DNA from: an uncultured bacterium
GTDB lineage: Bacteria > Bacillota_I > Bacilli_A > RF39 > UBA660
Reading direction: 5' to 3'
NCBI GenBank assembly: GCA_905216155.1
Contig: CAJMSU010000009.1
Coordinates: forward strand, 1-55,032
Length of the DNA stretch: 55,032 nt
Part shown: positions 7,467 to 17,456 of the stretch, one piece after another
Numbering within the stretch: the first letter of the stretch is position 1
Layout of the letters: the number at the start of each line of letters is the position of its first letter
Notes under the pieces: generated by a model
Seen by the model: only the letters and a program-made list of their open reading frames with translations
The model's database searches: none
What the model was told of the DNA's origin: nothing
Program-made: the position numbers and the translations under genes

Positions 7467-10283
7467 CTAAAGAATTTTCTTTAAGAATTTTCCAGTATAT
7501 GATTTTTCTACTTGGGCTATTTCTTCTGGTGTTCCTGTTGCTACTACTTGTCCACCTTGATCTCCACCTTCTGGTCCAAGATCTATTATATAATCAGCAA
7601 CTTTAATAACATCTAAGTTATGCTCAATTACTATTACTGTATCATTATTATCTACTATTTTTTGTAAAATTGCAAGTAAACGCTTTATATCTTCAGAATG
7701 TAATCCTGTTGTTGGTTCATCAAGAACAAATAGTGTCTTACCTGTTGCTTTCTTTTGAAGTTCTTTAGCTAATTTTACTCTTTCCGCCTCTCCTCCTGAT
7801 AGTGTTGGAGCACTTTGGCCTAGTTTTATATAACCTAGTCCTACATCTTCTAGTACTTGTAATTTTTTCTTGATTTTTGGTACGTTTTCGAAAAACTTTA
7901 ATGCTTCACTTACTCGCATATCTAAAACTTCTGCAATATTTTTATCCTTATACTTTATGTTAAGTGTTTCTCTATTATACCTAGTACCATGGCAGACTTC
8001 ACATGGAACATATACATCTGGTAGAAAGTGCATTTCAATTTTTTTAACACCATCACCTCTACATGCTTCACATCTTCCACCTTTTACATTAAATGAGAAT
8101 CTGTTTTTTTCATAGCCATACATTTTTGCTTCTTTTGTTGTTGTGAATAGTGTTCTAATATCATCAAATACTCCAGTGTAAGTTGCTGGATTACTTCTCG
8201 GAGTTCTTCCTATTGGAGATTGTGATATATCTACTATTTTATCTATATTATTTATACCATTTATTTTTTTATGTTTTCCTGGTATTACTTTTGAATTATA
8301 TATTTTTTTTGATAACTCTTTGCACAATATTTCATTTATAAGACTTGACTTTCCTGAGCCTGATACTCCAGTTACACAAGTAAATGTTCCTAGTGGTATT
8401 TTTACATCTATATCTTTTAAATTGTTTTCTTTGGCACCTAAGATAGTAAGATACTTTTTATTACCTTTTCTTCTTGTTTTTGGTATCTCAATTCTTTTTT
8501 TGCCACTTAAATATTGCCCTGTGATGCTATTTTCATTCTTCATTACTTCTTCTGGAGTTCCAATTGCCATTACTTTTCCACCATTATCTCCGGCACCTGG
8601 TCCTATATCAACTAATACATCTGCTGCTAACATGGTATCAGTATCATGTTCAACTACTATTAATGTATTTCCTAAATCTCTCATTTCAAGTAACGATTTT
8701 ATTAGTTTTTCATTATCTCTTTGATGCAAGCCAATACTTGGTTCATCTAATACATATAATACACCAGTTAATTTCGAACCTATTTGAGTAGCAAGTCTAA
8801 TTCGTTGTGATTCTCCACCAGATAATGTTGCTGCACTTCTGGATAAAGTAAGATATTCAAGGCCAACATTTTTTAAAAAATCTAGGCGTGACTTTATTTC
8901 TTTTATTAGTAATTCTGCAATTTTTGCTTTTTCTTCTGATAATTTTAATTCATCAAAGAATTTTATTAAATTTTTAATACTCATACAGGTAACTTCATAG
9001 ATGTTTTTACCATTTACTTTTACTTGTAAGACATCATTTTTAAGTCTTGCTCCATGGCATGTTTCACAAGTATGCTCTATCATATAGTTTTCTAACCATT
9101 CTCTTATCCAAGTACTACTTGTTTCCATATATCTACGCTCTAAATTATTAATTATTCCTTCATAGAAATCTTTGTTATTCATAATATTTCCACTTTTTGT
9201 TCTGTAATTAAAGGTAATAATATCAGTTGAACCATATAGTATTATATCTTTTTCTTTTTTTGTTAATTTTTTAAATGGTTTATTCATATCAATTTTATAG
9301 TGTTTGCAGGTACATTCTAATTTTTTATAATAAATTCCTTCTTGATCATCACTTAGTGTTTTTATACAGCCTTCATTAATACTTAAGTTTTTATCAGGTA
9401 TTACTAAGTCTTCATCTATTCTTAATTTTATACCTAAACCTTTACAGTCTGGACAAGCACCAAATGGAGCATTAAAACTAAATATTCTTGGTTCTATTTC
9501 AGGTAGAGAAAATTCACAGTATGGGCAAGCAAAATTTTCGGAAAAGACTATTTCTTTTTTATTTTCACCTAAAATTTCTACTACTACTTTTCCTTTAGAT
9601 AATTTTGTTGCTGCTTCTATTGCTTCATTAAGTCTTGTTCTTGAATCTTCTTTTAAAACAATTCTATCTATTACAACATCTATATCATCTTGTTTGTTTT
9701 TTTCTAATACTATATCATCTGATAAGTCATACATTTCATTATTTACTCTTACTCTTATATATCCTTCTTTTCGTAAATTATCTAATAAATCTTTATGCGT
9801 TCCTTTTTCATGATGAACTACAGGTGAATATATAATTAATCTTGTACCTTGCTTATATTCTAATATTTTATTTGTTATTTCTTCGGCACTTTGAGAAGTT
9901 ATAGGAATGTTATGGTTTGGACAATATGCTGTTCCTACTCTGGCAAATAAAAGTCTTAGATAGTCATATATTTCTGTTACTGTTCCAACTGTTGAACGAG
10001 GATTTTTACTTGTTGTTTTTTGGTCAATACTAATAGCTGGTGATAATCCTTCAATGCTATCAACATCTGGTTTTTCACTACCTCCTAAAAATTGTCTAGC
10101 ATAAGCCGATAAGCTTTCTACATATCTTCTTTGACCTTCTGCATATATTGTATCGAAAGCTAGAGAACTTTTTCCTGATCCTGATAATCCTGTCATTACA
10201 ATTAACTTATTTTTTGGTAGTTCTATATTAACATTTTTTAAGTTGTTTTCTCTTGCACCTTTAACTATTATTTTATTTTCCAT
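7467..10283 (-). CDS. uvrA: Excinuclease ABC subunit A
   Basis: UvrA is the dimeric damage-sensing ATPase of nucleotide excision repair that loads UvrB. The N-terminal Walker A is GLSGSGKSSLAFD, the C-terminal one is GVSGSGKSSLINE, and two LSGGE signatures are present. Zinc-finger CxxC pairs occur at CPYC...CPDC and CEAC...CEVC. The frame extends to a TTG at 10289, but AGGTG lies directly against that codon, so the ATG at 10283 (MENKIIVKG) is preferred, giving 938 residues. uvrB lies upstream with a radical SAM gene between them, which is unusual. Confidence 0.97.
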   Translation of the reverse strand: MENKIIVKGARENNLKNVNIELPKNKLIVMTGLSGSGKSSLAFDTIYAEGQRRYVESLSAYARQFLGGSEKPDVDSIEGLSPAISIDQKTTSKNPRSTVGTVTEIYDYLRLLFARVGTAYCPNHNIPITSQSAEEITNKILEYKQGTRLIIYSPVVHHEKGTHKDLLDNLRKEGYIRVRVNNEMYDLSDDIVLEKNKQDDIDVVIDRIVLKEDSRTRLNEAIEAATKLSKGKVVVEILGENKKEIVFSENFACPYCEFSLPEIEPRIFSFNAPFGACPDCKGLGIKLRIDEDLVIPDKNLSINEGCIKTLSDDQEGIYYKKLECTCKHYKIDMNKPFKKLTKKEKDIILYGSTDIITFNYRTKSGNIMNNKDFYEGIINNLERRYMETSSTWIREWLENYMIEHTCETCHGARLKNDVLQVKVNGKNIYEVTCMSIKNLIKFFDELKLSEEKAKIAELLIKEIKSRLDFLKNVGLEYLTLSRSAATLSGGESQRIRLATQIGSKLTGVLYVLDEPSIGLHQRDNEKLIKSLLEMRDLGNTLIVVEHDTDTMLAADVLVDIGPGAGDNGGKVMAIGTPEEVMKNENSITGQYLSGKKRIEIPKTRRKGNKKYLTILGAKENNLKDIDVKIPLGTFTCVTGVSGSGKSSLINEILCKELSKKIYNSKVIPGKHKKINGINNIDKIVDISQSPIGRTPRSNPATYTGVFDDIRTLFTTTKEAKMYGYEKNRFSFNVKGGRCEACRGDGVKKIEMHFLPDVYVPCEVCHGTRYNRETLNIKYKDKNIAEVLDMRVSEALKFFENVPKIKKKLQVLEDVGLGYIKLGQSAPTLSGGEAERVKLAKELQKKATGKTLFVLDEPTTGLHSEDIKRLLAILQKIVDNNDTVIVIEHNLDVIKVADYIIDLGPEGGDQGGQVVATGTPEEIAQVEKSYTGKFLKKIL

Positions 10284-10343
10284 TGCCAATCACCTGCAAC
10301 ATATTATAACATATTTTTTATGTTTTTACACTTGATATTTTTT

Positions 10344-11189
10344 TCATTTTTTGAATTTATCTTTAAATGTGCATCTTCTGCATAATGACTCGCATGGTTT
10401 TCTATTTTGAAATGATCTTTGAAGATTTTTGTATTTTTCATTATTAATTATTTCCTCTAGTGTACTATCATAAATATTTCCTAGAGGAATAGAAGCATTT
10501 GAATCTAGGCAACATGGTACCACTGTTCCATCTACTAATATAGCGATATGTGTTTTTAAGGCATGGCAGTATCCTAGTGGTGATAATTCATTTTCTATAT
10601 TATCGGGCCATGTGAATTCATTATCTTTATCCACATATATTGTGGAAGAAATTTTAACATTATTTTTAGTTTTTAAATTTTTATAAGTTTTTTCATCTAA
10701 ATCATAAAAGTTTTTTATTTTTTCCACAATTTCTTGTGACTTTTTATCCAATTCATTATTATTTAGTGTCCATAATCTATAAATTACCACAGTATCTGTG
10801 GATAATTTTTTTACATTTTCAAATATATTCTCTAAATAATTTTTATAATTATTTTCTGAATGAAGAGAAAAATTTATTTTATGTAAAGCTTTTTTGTTTT
10901 TTATTTTATCAACTGCATTAGGAAATAGTGTTCCATTTGTTGTTAAATTTACTTTCAGATTATATTTTTCTGCAATGTCTAAAATTTTATCTATTTCTGG
11001 GTGAAGAAGTGGTTCTCCTTTTACATGAAGATATATATAATCTGTATAGTTATTTATTTTTTTTATAATTTCTTCAAAGTTTTCAAGGGTTATTCTTTCT
11101 TTTTTTCTTTTTACTTCACTGCAAAAAGTACAATTTAGGTTGCACTTATTAGTAATTTCTATATAAATTTTTTTATATTTTTTCTTCAT
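10344..11189 (-). CDS. Radical SAM/SPASM-like protein
   Basis: A 281-residue radical SAM enzyme. The N-terminal CNLNCTFC provides the CxxxCxxC cysteines for the SAM-cleaving 4Fe-4S cluster, and HVKGEPLLHPEI follows the barrel pattern. The C-terminal part has cysteines in GYCHAL, VVPCCLDSN and PCESLCRRC, as in SPASM or twitch domains holding an auxiliary cluster. The substrate is unknown. Such enzymes often modify peptides, but no precursor peptide is visible nearby. It lies 12 bases downstream of uvrB and 54 bases before uvrA, apparently in the same transcript. Confidence 0.8.
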   Translation of the reverse strand: MKKKYKKIYIEITNKCNLNCTFCSEVKRKKERITLENFEEIIKKINNYTDYIYLHVKGEPLLHPEIDKILDIAEKYNLKVNLTTNGTLFPNAVDKIKNKKALHKINFSLHSENNYKNYLENIFENVKKLSTDTVVIYRLWTLNNNELDKKSQEIVEKIKNFYDLDEKTYKNLKTKNNVKISSTIYVDKDNEFTWPDNIENELSPLGYCHALKTHIAILVDGTVVPCCLDSNASIPLGNIYDSTLEEIINNEKYKNLQRSFQNRKPCESLCRRCTFKDKFKK

Positions 11190-11201
11190 TCTACACCTTA
11201 T

Positions 11202-13172
11202 TTACATACTTTTCATTTCAAATAATATATCACGAAGTTCCATAGCTCTTTCAAAGTCTAGGTTCTTAGCTGCATCTCTCATTTCTTCTTCTATTTTTTC
11301 AATGTTTTTAGCAAGCTCTTTTTTAGTTAGTTTTTTAGGTTTTTTATCTTTTTTGTCATCTATATTACTTATTACTTCTCGTATTTCTTTTTTTATTGTT
11401 GTTGGTGTTATGTTATGTTCTTTATTATATTCTATTTGAATTTTTCTTCTTCTGGCAGTTTCTTTTATGGCATAATCCATAGAGTCTGTTATTTTGTCTG
11501 CATACATTATTACATGTCCATTGGCATTTCTCGCACATCTACCTATTGTTTGTATTAAACTTCTAGAGCTTCTTAAGAATCCTTCTTTATCAGCATCTAA
11601 TATAGCTATTAGTGATACTTCTGGGATATCAATTCCTTCTCGTAATAGGTTTATACCAACTACAACATCATATTTTCCTACTCTTAAATCATGAATAATT
11701 TGGAGTCTTTCTAGTGTTTTTATTTCTGAATGAAGGTAGGCAACTTTTATATCTAATTCTTTTAAGTAATTTGTTAATTCCTCTGACATTCTAATAGTTA
11801 GTGTTGTTACTAATACTCTTTCATTCTTTTCTATTCTCTTATTTATTTCTCCTACTAAGTCATCTATTTGACCCATTGTTTTTCTAATTTCTATTGTTGG
11901 ATCTAAAAGACCTGTTGGTCTAATTATTTGTTCAACATATGAACCGTTTGTTTTTTCTAATTCTAAATCTCCTGGTGTTGCAGAAACATATATTACTTGA
12001 TTTATCTTTTTTTCAAATTCTTCATATTTAAGCGGTCTATTATCTAGTGCACTTGGTAATCTAAAACCATAATCTACTAAATTCATTTTACGAGCTCTAT
12101 CTCCATTATACATTCCTTTTACTTGAGGTAGAGTTACATGTGACTCATCTATTACTAATAAATAATCATCGTCAAAGAAATCCATTAGAGTAGTTGGTGT
12201 CTCTCCTTTTTTTCTACCTGCCATTGGAGCTGAATAATTTTCTATTCCAGAACAAAATCCTGTTTCTTCTAACATTTCTATATCATAATTTGTTCTTTGT
12301 TCAAGACGTTCTGCTGCTACTAATTTATTAGCATCCTTTAATTCTTTTAATCGTTCTTGCAACTCAATTTTTATCCTTTTAATTGCTTCTTTTAATTTAT
12401 TATCACTTACTACAAAGTGACTGGCTGGAAATAGAGATATTGTTTTTTTATTATTTAGTATTACTCCTGTTAGTGTGTCTATTTCACTTATTCTATCTAT
12501 TTCATTACCAAAAAATTCTATCCTATATCCTGTTTTGTTTTGATATGCTGGTATTATTTCTATAACATCTCCACGTACTCTAAATGTTCCTCTTTTAAAA
12601 TCTAGATCATTTCTTTCATATAGCATTTCTACTAATTTTTTTAATACTTCGTTTCTATCTTTTTCTTCACCTGTTGATAGAGTTAACATTTTATTTTTAT
12701 ATTCTTCTACTTCACCTATACCATATATACAAGATACACTAGCTACTACTATAACATCATCTCTTGATAAAAGGGCACTTGTAGCACTATGTCTTAATTC
12801 ATCAATTTCATCATTAATTGATGAATCTTTTTCTATATAAGTATCGGTTGATGGAACATATGCTTCTGGTTGGTAATAATCATAATAAGAGACAAAATAT
12901 TCTACTTTGTTTTCTGGAAATAATTCTTTTAATTCTGAATAAAGTTGACCTGCTAGTGTTTTATTATGGGCAAGTACTAAGGTTTTTTTATTTACTTTTT
13001 CAATAACATTAGCAATAGTGAAAGTTTTTCCAGTTCCCGTTGCACCTAGTAAAACCTGATATTTTTTACCCTGTTCTATTCCTTTAACTAATTTATCTAT
13101 TGCTTGTGGTTGATCTCCATTTGGTTTATATTTTGAATGAAGTTTAAATTTTGTTTTTTCTATATTTTCCAT
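11202..13172 (-). CDS. uvrB: Excinuclease ABC subunit B
   Basis: UvrB receives damaged DNA from UvrA, verifies the lesion and recruits UvrC. Walker A GATGTGKTFT lies near residue 42, followed by the beta-hairpin region VSYYDYYQPEAYVPSTDTYI. Helicase motifs VIDESHVTLPQ and QTIGRCARNANG are present, and the C-terminal UVR motif (EEEMRDAAKNLDFERAMELRD) is complete. The 656 residues match the family. It is the first gene of the run uvrB, radical SAM, uvrA, yvlD, lgt, yvcK, whiA. Confidence 0.97.
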   Translation of the reverse strand: MENIEKTKFKLHSKYKPNGDQPQAIDKLVKGIEQGKKYQVLLGATGTGKTFTIANVIEKVNKKTLVLAHNKTLAGQLYSELKELFPENKVEYFVSYYDYYQPEAYVPSTDTYIEKDSSINDEIDELRHSATSALLSRDDVIVVASVSCIYGIGEVEEYKNKMLTLSTGEEKDRNEVLKKLVEMLYERNDLDFKRGTFRVRGDVIEIIPAYQNKTGYRIEFFGNEIDRISEIDTLTGVILNNKKTISLFPASHFVVSDNKLKEAIKRIKIELQERLKELKDANKLVAAERLEQRTNYDIEMLEETGFCSGIENYSAPMAGRKKGETPTTLMDFFDDDYLLVIDESHVTLPQVKGMYNGDRARKMNLVDYGFRLPSALDNRPLKYEEFEKKINQVIYVSATPGDLELEKTNGSYVEQIIRPTGLLDPTIEIRKTMGQIDDLVGEINKRIEKNERVLVTTLTIRMSEELTNYLKELDIKVAYLHSEIKTLERLQIIHDLRVGKYDVVVGINLLREGIDIPEVSLIAILDADKEGFLRSSRSLIQTIGRCARNANGHVIMYADKITDSMDYAIKETARRRKIQIEYNKEHNITPTTIKKEIREVISNIDDKKDKKPKKLTKKELAKNIEKIEEEMRDAAKNLDFERAMELRDILFEMKSM

Positions 13173-13306
13173 TTTGTTCTCCTTATTATAACTTATATTA
13201 ATTAATACATAAATAATTTTTATAGATAAGATAAATTTTTCTAGTAATTTATTTTATCACTCATTTTATAATAAAACAAATAAGCAAAAAAATGAATTTT
13301 TATTAA

Positions 13307-13945
13307 TTATTTTAATATTTTCTTTTTCTGATTTTTATCTTTTAAAGAATCATAATTACCTGTTTTTGAAAAAATTTTATATTCATGAGTTTGTCTCCAT
13401 TTTTTTCTTTCTTCTTTTGACATTTCTAACACTTCTTCTGCAATATCTATATGTAAAATTCCATCTAAGTGATCCATCTCATGTGATAATACAGTTGATT
13501 CAAATCCTTCAAAAATATCTGAATGTTTTTTTCCTTGTATATCAGAATACTCTACATTTATTTTATAAGGTCGCAATACTCTGCCACAATTATCTAAACA
13601 GCTGGCACATGCTTCCCAATATTCTGTTAAACCTTGTCTATCAATAATAACAGGATTAATTAAAATTCTTGATTCATTGTAATTTTTTTCTTTATTACTA
13701 ACAGAATCATTTTGCATTTTATTTATAATATCTAAATTTGTATTTTTTAAATAAATTATTCTTTTTGGTATTCCTAATTGTACAGCGGCCATTGCCATAA
13801 CTTCATTTTCTTTACAAAACTTATCTAGTATTTCTATATTCTTACTTAAATTTTTATCACTTTCCATGTTAACTGGAGTTGATATTTGCCTTAAAAAGGC
13901 TTCATTATCTGCGATTGTTATTGACTTAATTATATTATTATTCAT
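13307..13945 (-). CDS. def: Peptide deformylase, divergent
   Basis: Removes the formyl group from nascent protein N-termini using a metal ion held by one Cys and two His. Motif I reads MAMAAVQLGIPKR (usual GxGxAAxQ) and motif III is LSHEMDHLDG, so both His and the catalytic Glu are present. Motif II is changed: instead of EGCLS it reads WEACASCLDNCGRVLRP, with three nearby cysteines. The 212 residues and the C-terminal extension fit longer Gram-positive forms. The ATG at 13945 has an AAAGGAG site. It is probably functional, but the unusual motif II makes this less than certain. Confidence 0.8.
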   Translation of the reverse strand: MNNNIIKSITIADNEAFLRQISTPVNMESDKNLSKNIEILDKFCKENEVMAMAAVQLGIPKRIIYLKNTNLDIINKMQNDSVSNKEKNYNESRILINPVIIDRQGLTEYWEACASCLDNCGRVLRPYKINVEYSDIQGKKHSDIFEGFESTVLSHEMDHLDGILHIDIAEEVLEMSKEERKKWRQTHEYKIFSKTGNYDSLKDKNQKKKILK

Positions 13946-14007
13946 AAAAGTCTCCTTTCAATATCAATACTATTTTAACATACTTTTTACTATTTTATGT
14001 AAATTAA

Positions 14008-14030
14008 AAAGATTGATAATATCAATCTTT
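14008..14030 (-). terminator. Terminator of the sigma factor gene
   Basis: AAAGATTGAT / ATCAATCTTT with a 3-base loop followed by TTTTT on the minus strand, just past the rpoD stop. Confidence 0.75.
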
Positions 14031-14034
14031 AAAA

Positions 14035-15561
14035 CTATTGTAAATAATCTTTTAATCCAGAATCTTTGGCTTTTTTTCTTACTTTTTTTAGTGCTTTTGC
14101 TTCTATTTGTCTTATTCTTTCTCTAGTTACTCCCATTTCTTTTCCTACTTCTTCTAGGGTCATTCTTTGATTATTTTCTAAACCAAATCTTTTCTTTAAA
14201 ACTGCTTTTTCTCTTTCATTTTCTAAACTGTTTACTATTTTTTGTACTTCATTTATGAGATCATTATTTGTTACTTCTTTTTCTACTGATTGCCTATTAT
14301 CTTCTATAAAATCACCTAGTGTAGTATCTCCATCCTCACCAACTATAGCTGATAATGATTTTGGTAATTGGATGTTATTAATTAACATTTCTATTTTTTT
14401 AGATGGAATATTTAATATTTCTTCTAGTTCTTCTGTTGTTGCTTCTCTTCCATATTGTTGAAGAAATGATTTTTGCGTATTTTTTATTAATACTATATTC
14501 TCATGGACATGTACTGGAATTCTTATTGCTCTTGACTTGTCTGCAATAGCTCTATTCATTGCTTGTCTTATCCACCACATTGCATATGTTGAAAACTTAT
14601 ATCCCTTATCAATATCAAAACCATCTATAGCCTTTAATAGGCCTATATTACCTTCACTTATTAAATCAAGAATTTCCATATTGTTTCCATTATATCTTTT
14701 TGATATCTTTATTACTAATCTTAAATTGCTATTAGCAAATTTCTTTTTTGCTGTTTCATATTTAATATACTTGTCTATTTGATTGCATAACTTTTTAGAA
14801 GATATTTTTTTATTTTCATCAAATGTTTTAAAAATATTATACATATTATTTTTGGAAAAATATTCGCTTAATTCATTTGAATTAGGTATGTGGTTTAATT
14901 TTTTACATAGTTTTTCATATTCTAATAAATAATATTTTGTTGCATATTCGTTATTTGATGATTTATTCATATAATTGAACAAATACTCATTAAGACTTGT
15001 TAAAACATAATCTTTATCCTTTTCATTTTCTATTGATATGAATATTGTTTCTAAATCTAATATTGGCTCTATTTTGTTTTTAATTTCTTTTTTAGTCACT
15101 ATAACAATATCATTTTTTAATTTTAAATCTTTACCATATTTTTGTTCTTCTGCTTTTGTTAATAGTGGATATTTTGTTGCTTCATTTAAATACTGTTTAA
15201 CAATATCTTCATTAAGTTTGTCTACTTTTATATTACCTGTTTTTTCTTGTTCTTCTTCTAATATTTCATTTAAATCATCTTCAATTGATATGTCTTCTTG
15301 ATTTTCTTCTTCTAGTAATTGATTTAAATCTTCTTCAGTTGGCGATTTTTCTTTCCTTCTTTGTTCATCTAGTACTATAATATCTTTTAATTTTTTTAAA
15401 ATATTTTTCTTATCTATTTCCTTAATTACTTTATTACGATCAATAGATTCAATTACCTCTTTCATATCATATTCACCGTATAAGTCTACAAATTCTAAGC
15501 AGTTATTTAAATTTACTTTTTTTATATTTTGTAAATAGTTAATTATTTCATCAATATACAT
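14035..15561 (-). CDS. rpoD: RNA polymerase primary sigma factor (sigma-70/SigA)
   Basis: Directs RNA polymerase to vegetative promoters. After an acidic N-terminal region (region 1.1-like, rich in Glu/Asp) come region 1.2 (YPLLTKAEEQKYG), region 2 (DLISEGNIGLLKAIDGFD, then KGYKFSTYAMWWIRQAMNRA), region 3 (AIRIPVHVHENI) and region 4 with the helix-turn-helix (MTLEEVGKEMGVTRERIRQI). The frame begins at 15588. I choose the ATG at 15561 (MYIDEIINYL), because AGGGGAG precedes it, giving 508 residues. The usual dnaG neighbour is absent from this window. Confidence 0.93.
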   Translation of the reverse strand: MYIDEIINYLQNIKKVNLNNCLEFVDLYGEYDMKEVIESIDRNKVIKEIDKKNILKKLKDIIVLDEQRRKEKSPTEEDLNQLLEEENQEDISIEDDLNEILEEEQEKTGNIKVDKLNEDIVKQYLNEATKYPLLTKAEEQKYGKDLKLKNDIVIVTKKEIKNKIEPILDLETIFISIENEKDKDYVLTSLNEYLFNYMNKSSNNEYATKYYLLEYEKLCKKLNHIPNSNELSEYFSKNNMYNIFKTFDENKKISSKKLCNQIDKYIKYETAKKKFANSNLRLVIKISKRYNGNNMEILDLISEGNIGLLKAIDGFDIDKGYKFSTYAMWWIRQAMNRAIADKSRAIRIPVHVHENIVLIKNTQKSFLQQYGREATTEELEEILNIPSKKIEMLINNIQLPKSLSAIVGEDGDTTLGDFIEDNRQSVEKEVTNNDLINEVQKIVNSLENEREKAVLKKRFGLENNQRMTLEEVGKEMGVTRERIRQIEAKALKKVRKKAKDSGLKDYLQ

Positions 15562-15651
15562 CTTAAACTCCCCTTCCAATAGTTCCATATTTTATCACAT
15601 ATCACTTTATAAGTCAATTTTAACAACTTTTATAAATATCATTTCAAAATA

Positions 15652-15681
15652 AAACATATAGTTTTTTCATTCTATATGTTT
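15652..15681 (-). terminator. Terminator after the 15.7-16.2 kb gene
   Basis: AAACATATAG pairs with CTATATGTTT over a 10-base loop, followed by TTTTATTTT on the minus strand. Confidence 0.7.
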
Positions 15682-15695
15682 TATTTATAATAAAC

Positions 15696-16202
15696 TTACT
15701 CTTTAACAAAATATTTATAAATTTTGTTTTTACCAATTTCTCTTACTTGTGGATTAGGGTAAAATTCTTTTAAATTAAAGTTTTCTTTTAGGACTTTTTC
15801 TGATGTTGATGTTGTATATAAACTGACTAAGGTACCAGTTGTTTCTAAGCTACAATTTGTTGATGATAAGTTAAAGTTAAAGTCTCTATTTTTTATATTC
15901 TTTATTTCTATTTCAAAATTATTTGTTTTTTCATGTTCCCATATGCCATTATTATTTACTGATATACTAAGGCTTCCTATTTCTCCTTTATATGATTTAT
16001 CTTTTAAGTCATTTAGTGATTTTATTCCTTTGATATCTACTTTTGCTTCTAGGGCACCTGAGACTATATTTTCTTTATATAATGCTGGGAAAAATTCAGT
16101 TGTTATTAATAGAGTAATATAGTTTTCTTCTTCATATCTTCTATGTCTAATATTTATTTCTGTAAATTTTTCTTTAAATTTTATATTGTTTATTTCTAAC
16201 AT
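15696..16202 (-). CDS. Hypothetical protein
   Basis: I do not recognise this 168-residue protein. It has no signal peptide or membrane segment, so it is probably cytosolic. The sequence alternates hydrophobic and polar residues throughout, as in a beta-rich fold (for example NYITLLITTEFF and LSISVNNNGIWEH). The ATG at 16202 has a clear AAGGAG site, and terminators bracket the gene, so it is a genuine single-gene transcript. No conserved catalytic pattern is visible. Confidence 0.6.
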   Translation of the reverse strand: MLEINNIKFKEKFTEINIRHRRYEEENYITLLITTEFFPALYKENIVSGALEAKVDIKGIKSLNDLKDKSYKGEIGSLSISVNNNGIWEHEKTNNFEIEIKNIKNRDFNFNLSSTNCSLETTGTLVSLYTTSTSEKVLKENFNLKEFYPNPQVREIGKNKIYKYFVKE

Positions 16203-16271
16203 TTTTAAACTCCTTTCATATTTGTTACTAGAATAATATAATTTCTTAAATAAGTAAAGTAGTAATAGAAA

Positions 16272-16292
16272 AAGAGTATATTTTATACTCTT
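16272..16292 (-). terminator. Terminator of the ftsEX-M23 operon
   Basis: AAGAGTATA / TATACTCTT followed by TTTTTCTATT on the minus strand, overlapping the stop codon of the M23 gene. Confidence 0.75.
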
Positions 16293-17454
16293 ATGGTAAA
16301 TACTTATATGGATTTACTACATGGGCACTATGTACGTTATAATTTGCATTATATCCCCATGCTCTATCTTCTGTAACTTCAAAATGAAGATGTGTTCCAC
16401 AGGCTGGGCAAGAGGATGAAGGTCTTGGCAATACATATCCCGTATTTCCCATCTTTCCAATAACTGTATTTGTAGTTACTTCTTGTCCTACATATACACT
16501 GTAACTTTGTAAGTGTGCATATTGAGTAAATACTAGTCTTCCATTTACATTATGTACGATCATAACCATTATTGCATGATTTCGATCTAGGTCACTTCCT
16601 GCATAGTAAACTGTTCCGGCTGCAGCTGCATAAACTGGTTTTCCAAGATATCCTGTTATATCTAATCCTTTATGTCCATTACCATATCCTCTACTTAATC
16701 CTCCACCATCTGTTGGGAATCTAAATCCAGTAGCACTTTGTCCTGGTTGTACTCCAGATCCACTAGTCGTTTTCTTTGGCACATCACAAGTAACTCCTAT
16801 TACATCGCTTGATTTACATCCTTTTGATTTATAATAGCTAACACGTGATTGATACATTTTTATTTGTCCTTCTACTGATGGAATTATTCCTTCTGTATCT
16901 TTTATTTCGATTTCAATTCTTGATTTTTCTTTTTCTAGGTCTTGTTGTAACTTAGTTAACTCTTCTTTTTTTGACTTTAACTCTACTTGTTGTTTTTCAT
17001 TTTTATTGATTAATTGATTTAATTCTTTCATTAAATTATCATTATATTCAGTTAACTGTTCTACTACTGACATTCTATATATCATATCAGTTATACTAGT
17101 TGCACCAAATATATATTCTAAATATGAATTTTCACCATTTGATATTTGGTAATATTCTATTATTTTTTTACTTTCTTTTGTTTTTTGTTTTATCTTTCTA
17201 TTAGAATCATCTATTTCCTTCTGTAATGATTCTATTTGTTCTTCTGCATCTTTTATTTGTCCTTCTATTTTTGAAATATTTGCTTTTACTTGGGCTACTT
17301 CTTCTTTACTTTTAGCAAGATTTGCTTGATGATCTTTTAATTCTTTTGTATATTTTGCTACTGCATTTTCATACTCTTTTAGTGTAGTGGCATGTGTATT
17401 TAGTGGAATAATAATTATTGATAAACATAGTATTGAAATTATTATCTTTTTCAT
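16291..17454 (-). CDS. Coiled-coil M23 murein hydrolase (EnvC/PcsB-like)
   Basis: A 387-residue secreted protein with a signal peptide (residues 1-22, ending near NTHA). A long coiled coil runs from about 23 to 205, followed by a Ser/Gly linker. The C-terminal LytM/M23 zinc endopeptidase domain keeps its metal ligands, HKGLD (HxxxD) and THLHFE (HxH). It directly follows ftsX by two bases. This is the usual position for a hydrolase or activator (EnvC, PcsB, CwlO-type) controlled by the FtsEX ABC complex during septum or wall splitting. Activity is inferred from the intact motifs. Confidence 0.88.
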   Translation of the reverse strand: MKKIIISILCLSIIIIPLNTHATTLKEYENAVAKYTKELKDHQANLAKSKEEVAQVKANISKIEGQIKDAEEQIESLQKEIDDSNRKIKQKTKESKKIIEYYQISNGENSYLEYIFGATSITDMIYRMSVVEQLTEYNDNLMKELNQLINKNEKQQVELKSKKEELTKLQQDLEKEKSRIEIEIKDTEGIIPSVEGQIKMYQSRVSYYKSKGCKSSDVIGVTCDVPKKTTSGSGVQPGQSATGFRFPTDGGGLSRGYGNGHKGLDITGYLGKPVYAAAAGTVYYAGSDLDRNHAIMVMIVHNVNGRLVFTQYAHLQSYSVYVGQEVTTNTVIGKMGNTGYVLPRPSSSCPACGTHLHFEVTEDRAWGYNANYNVHSAHVVNPYKYLP

Positions 17455-17456
17455 AA

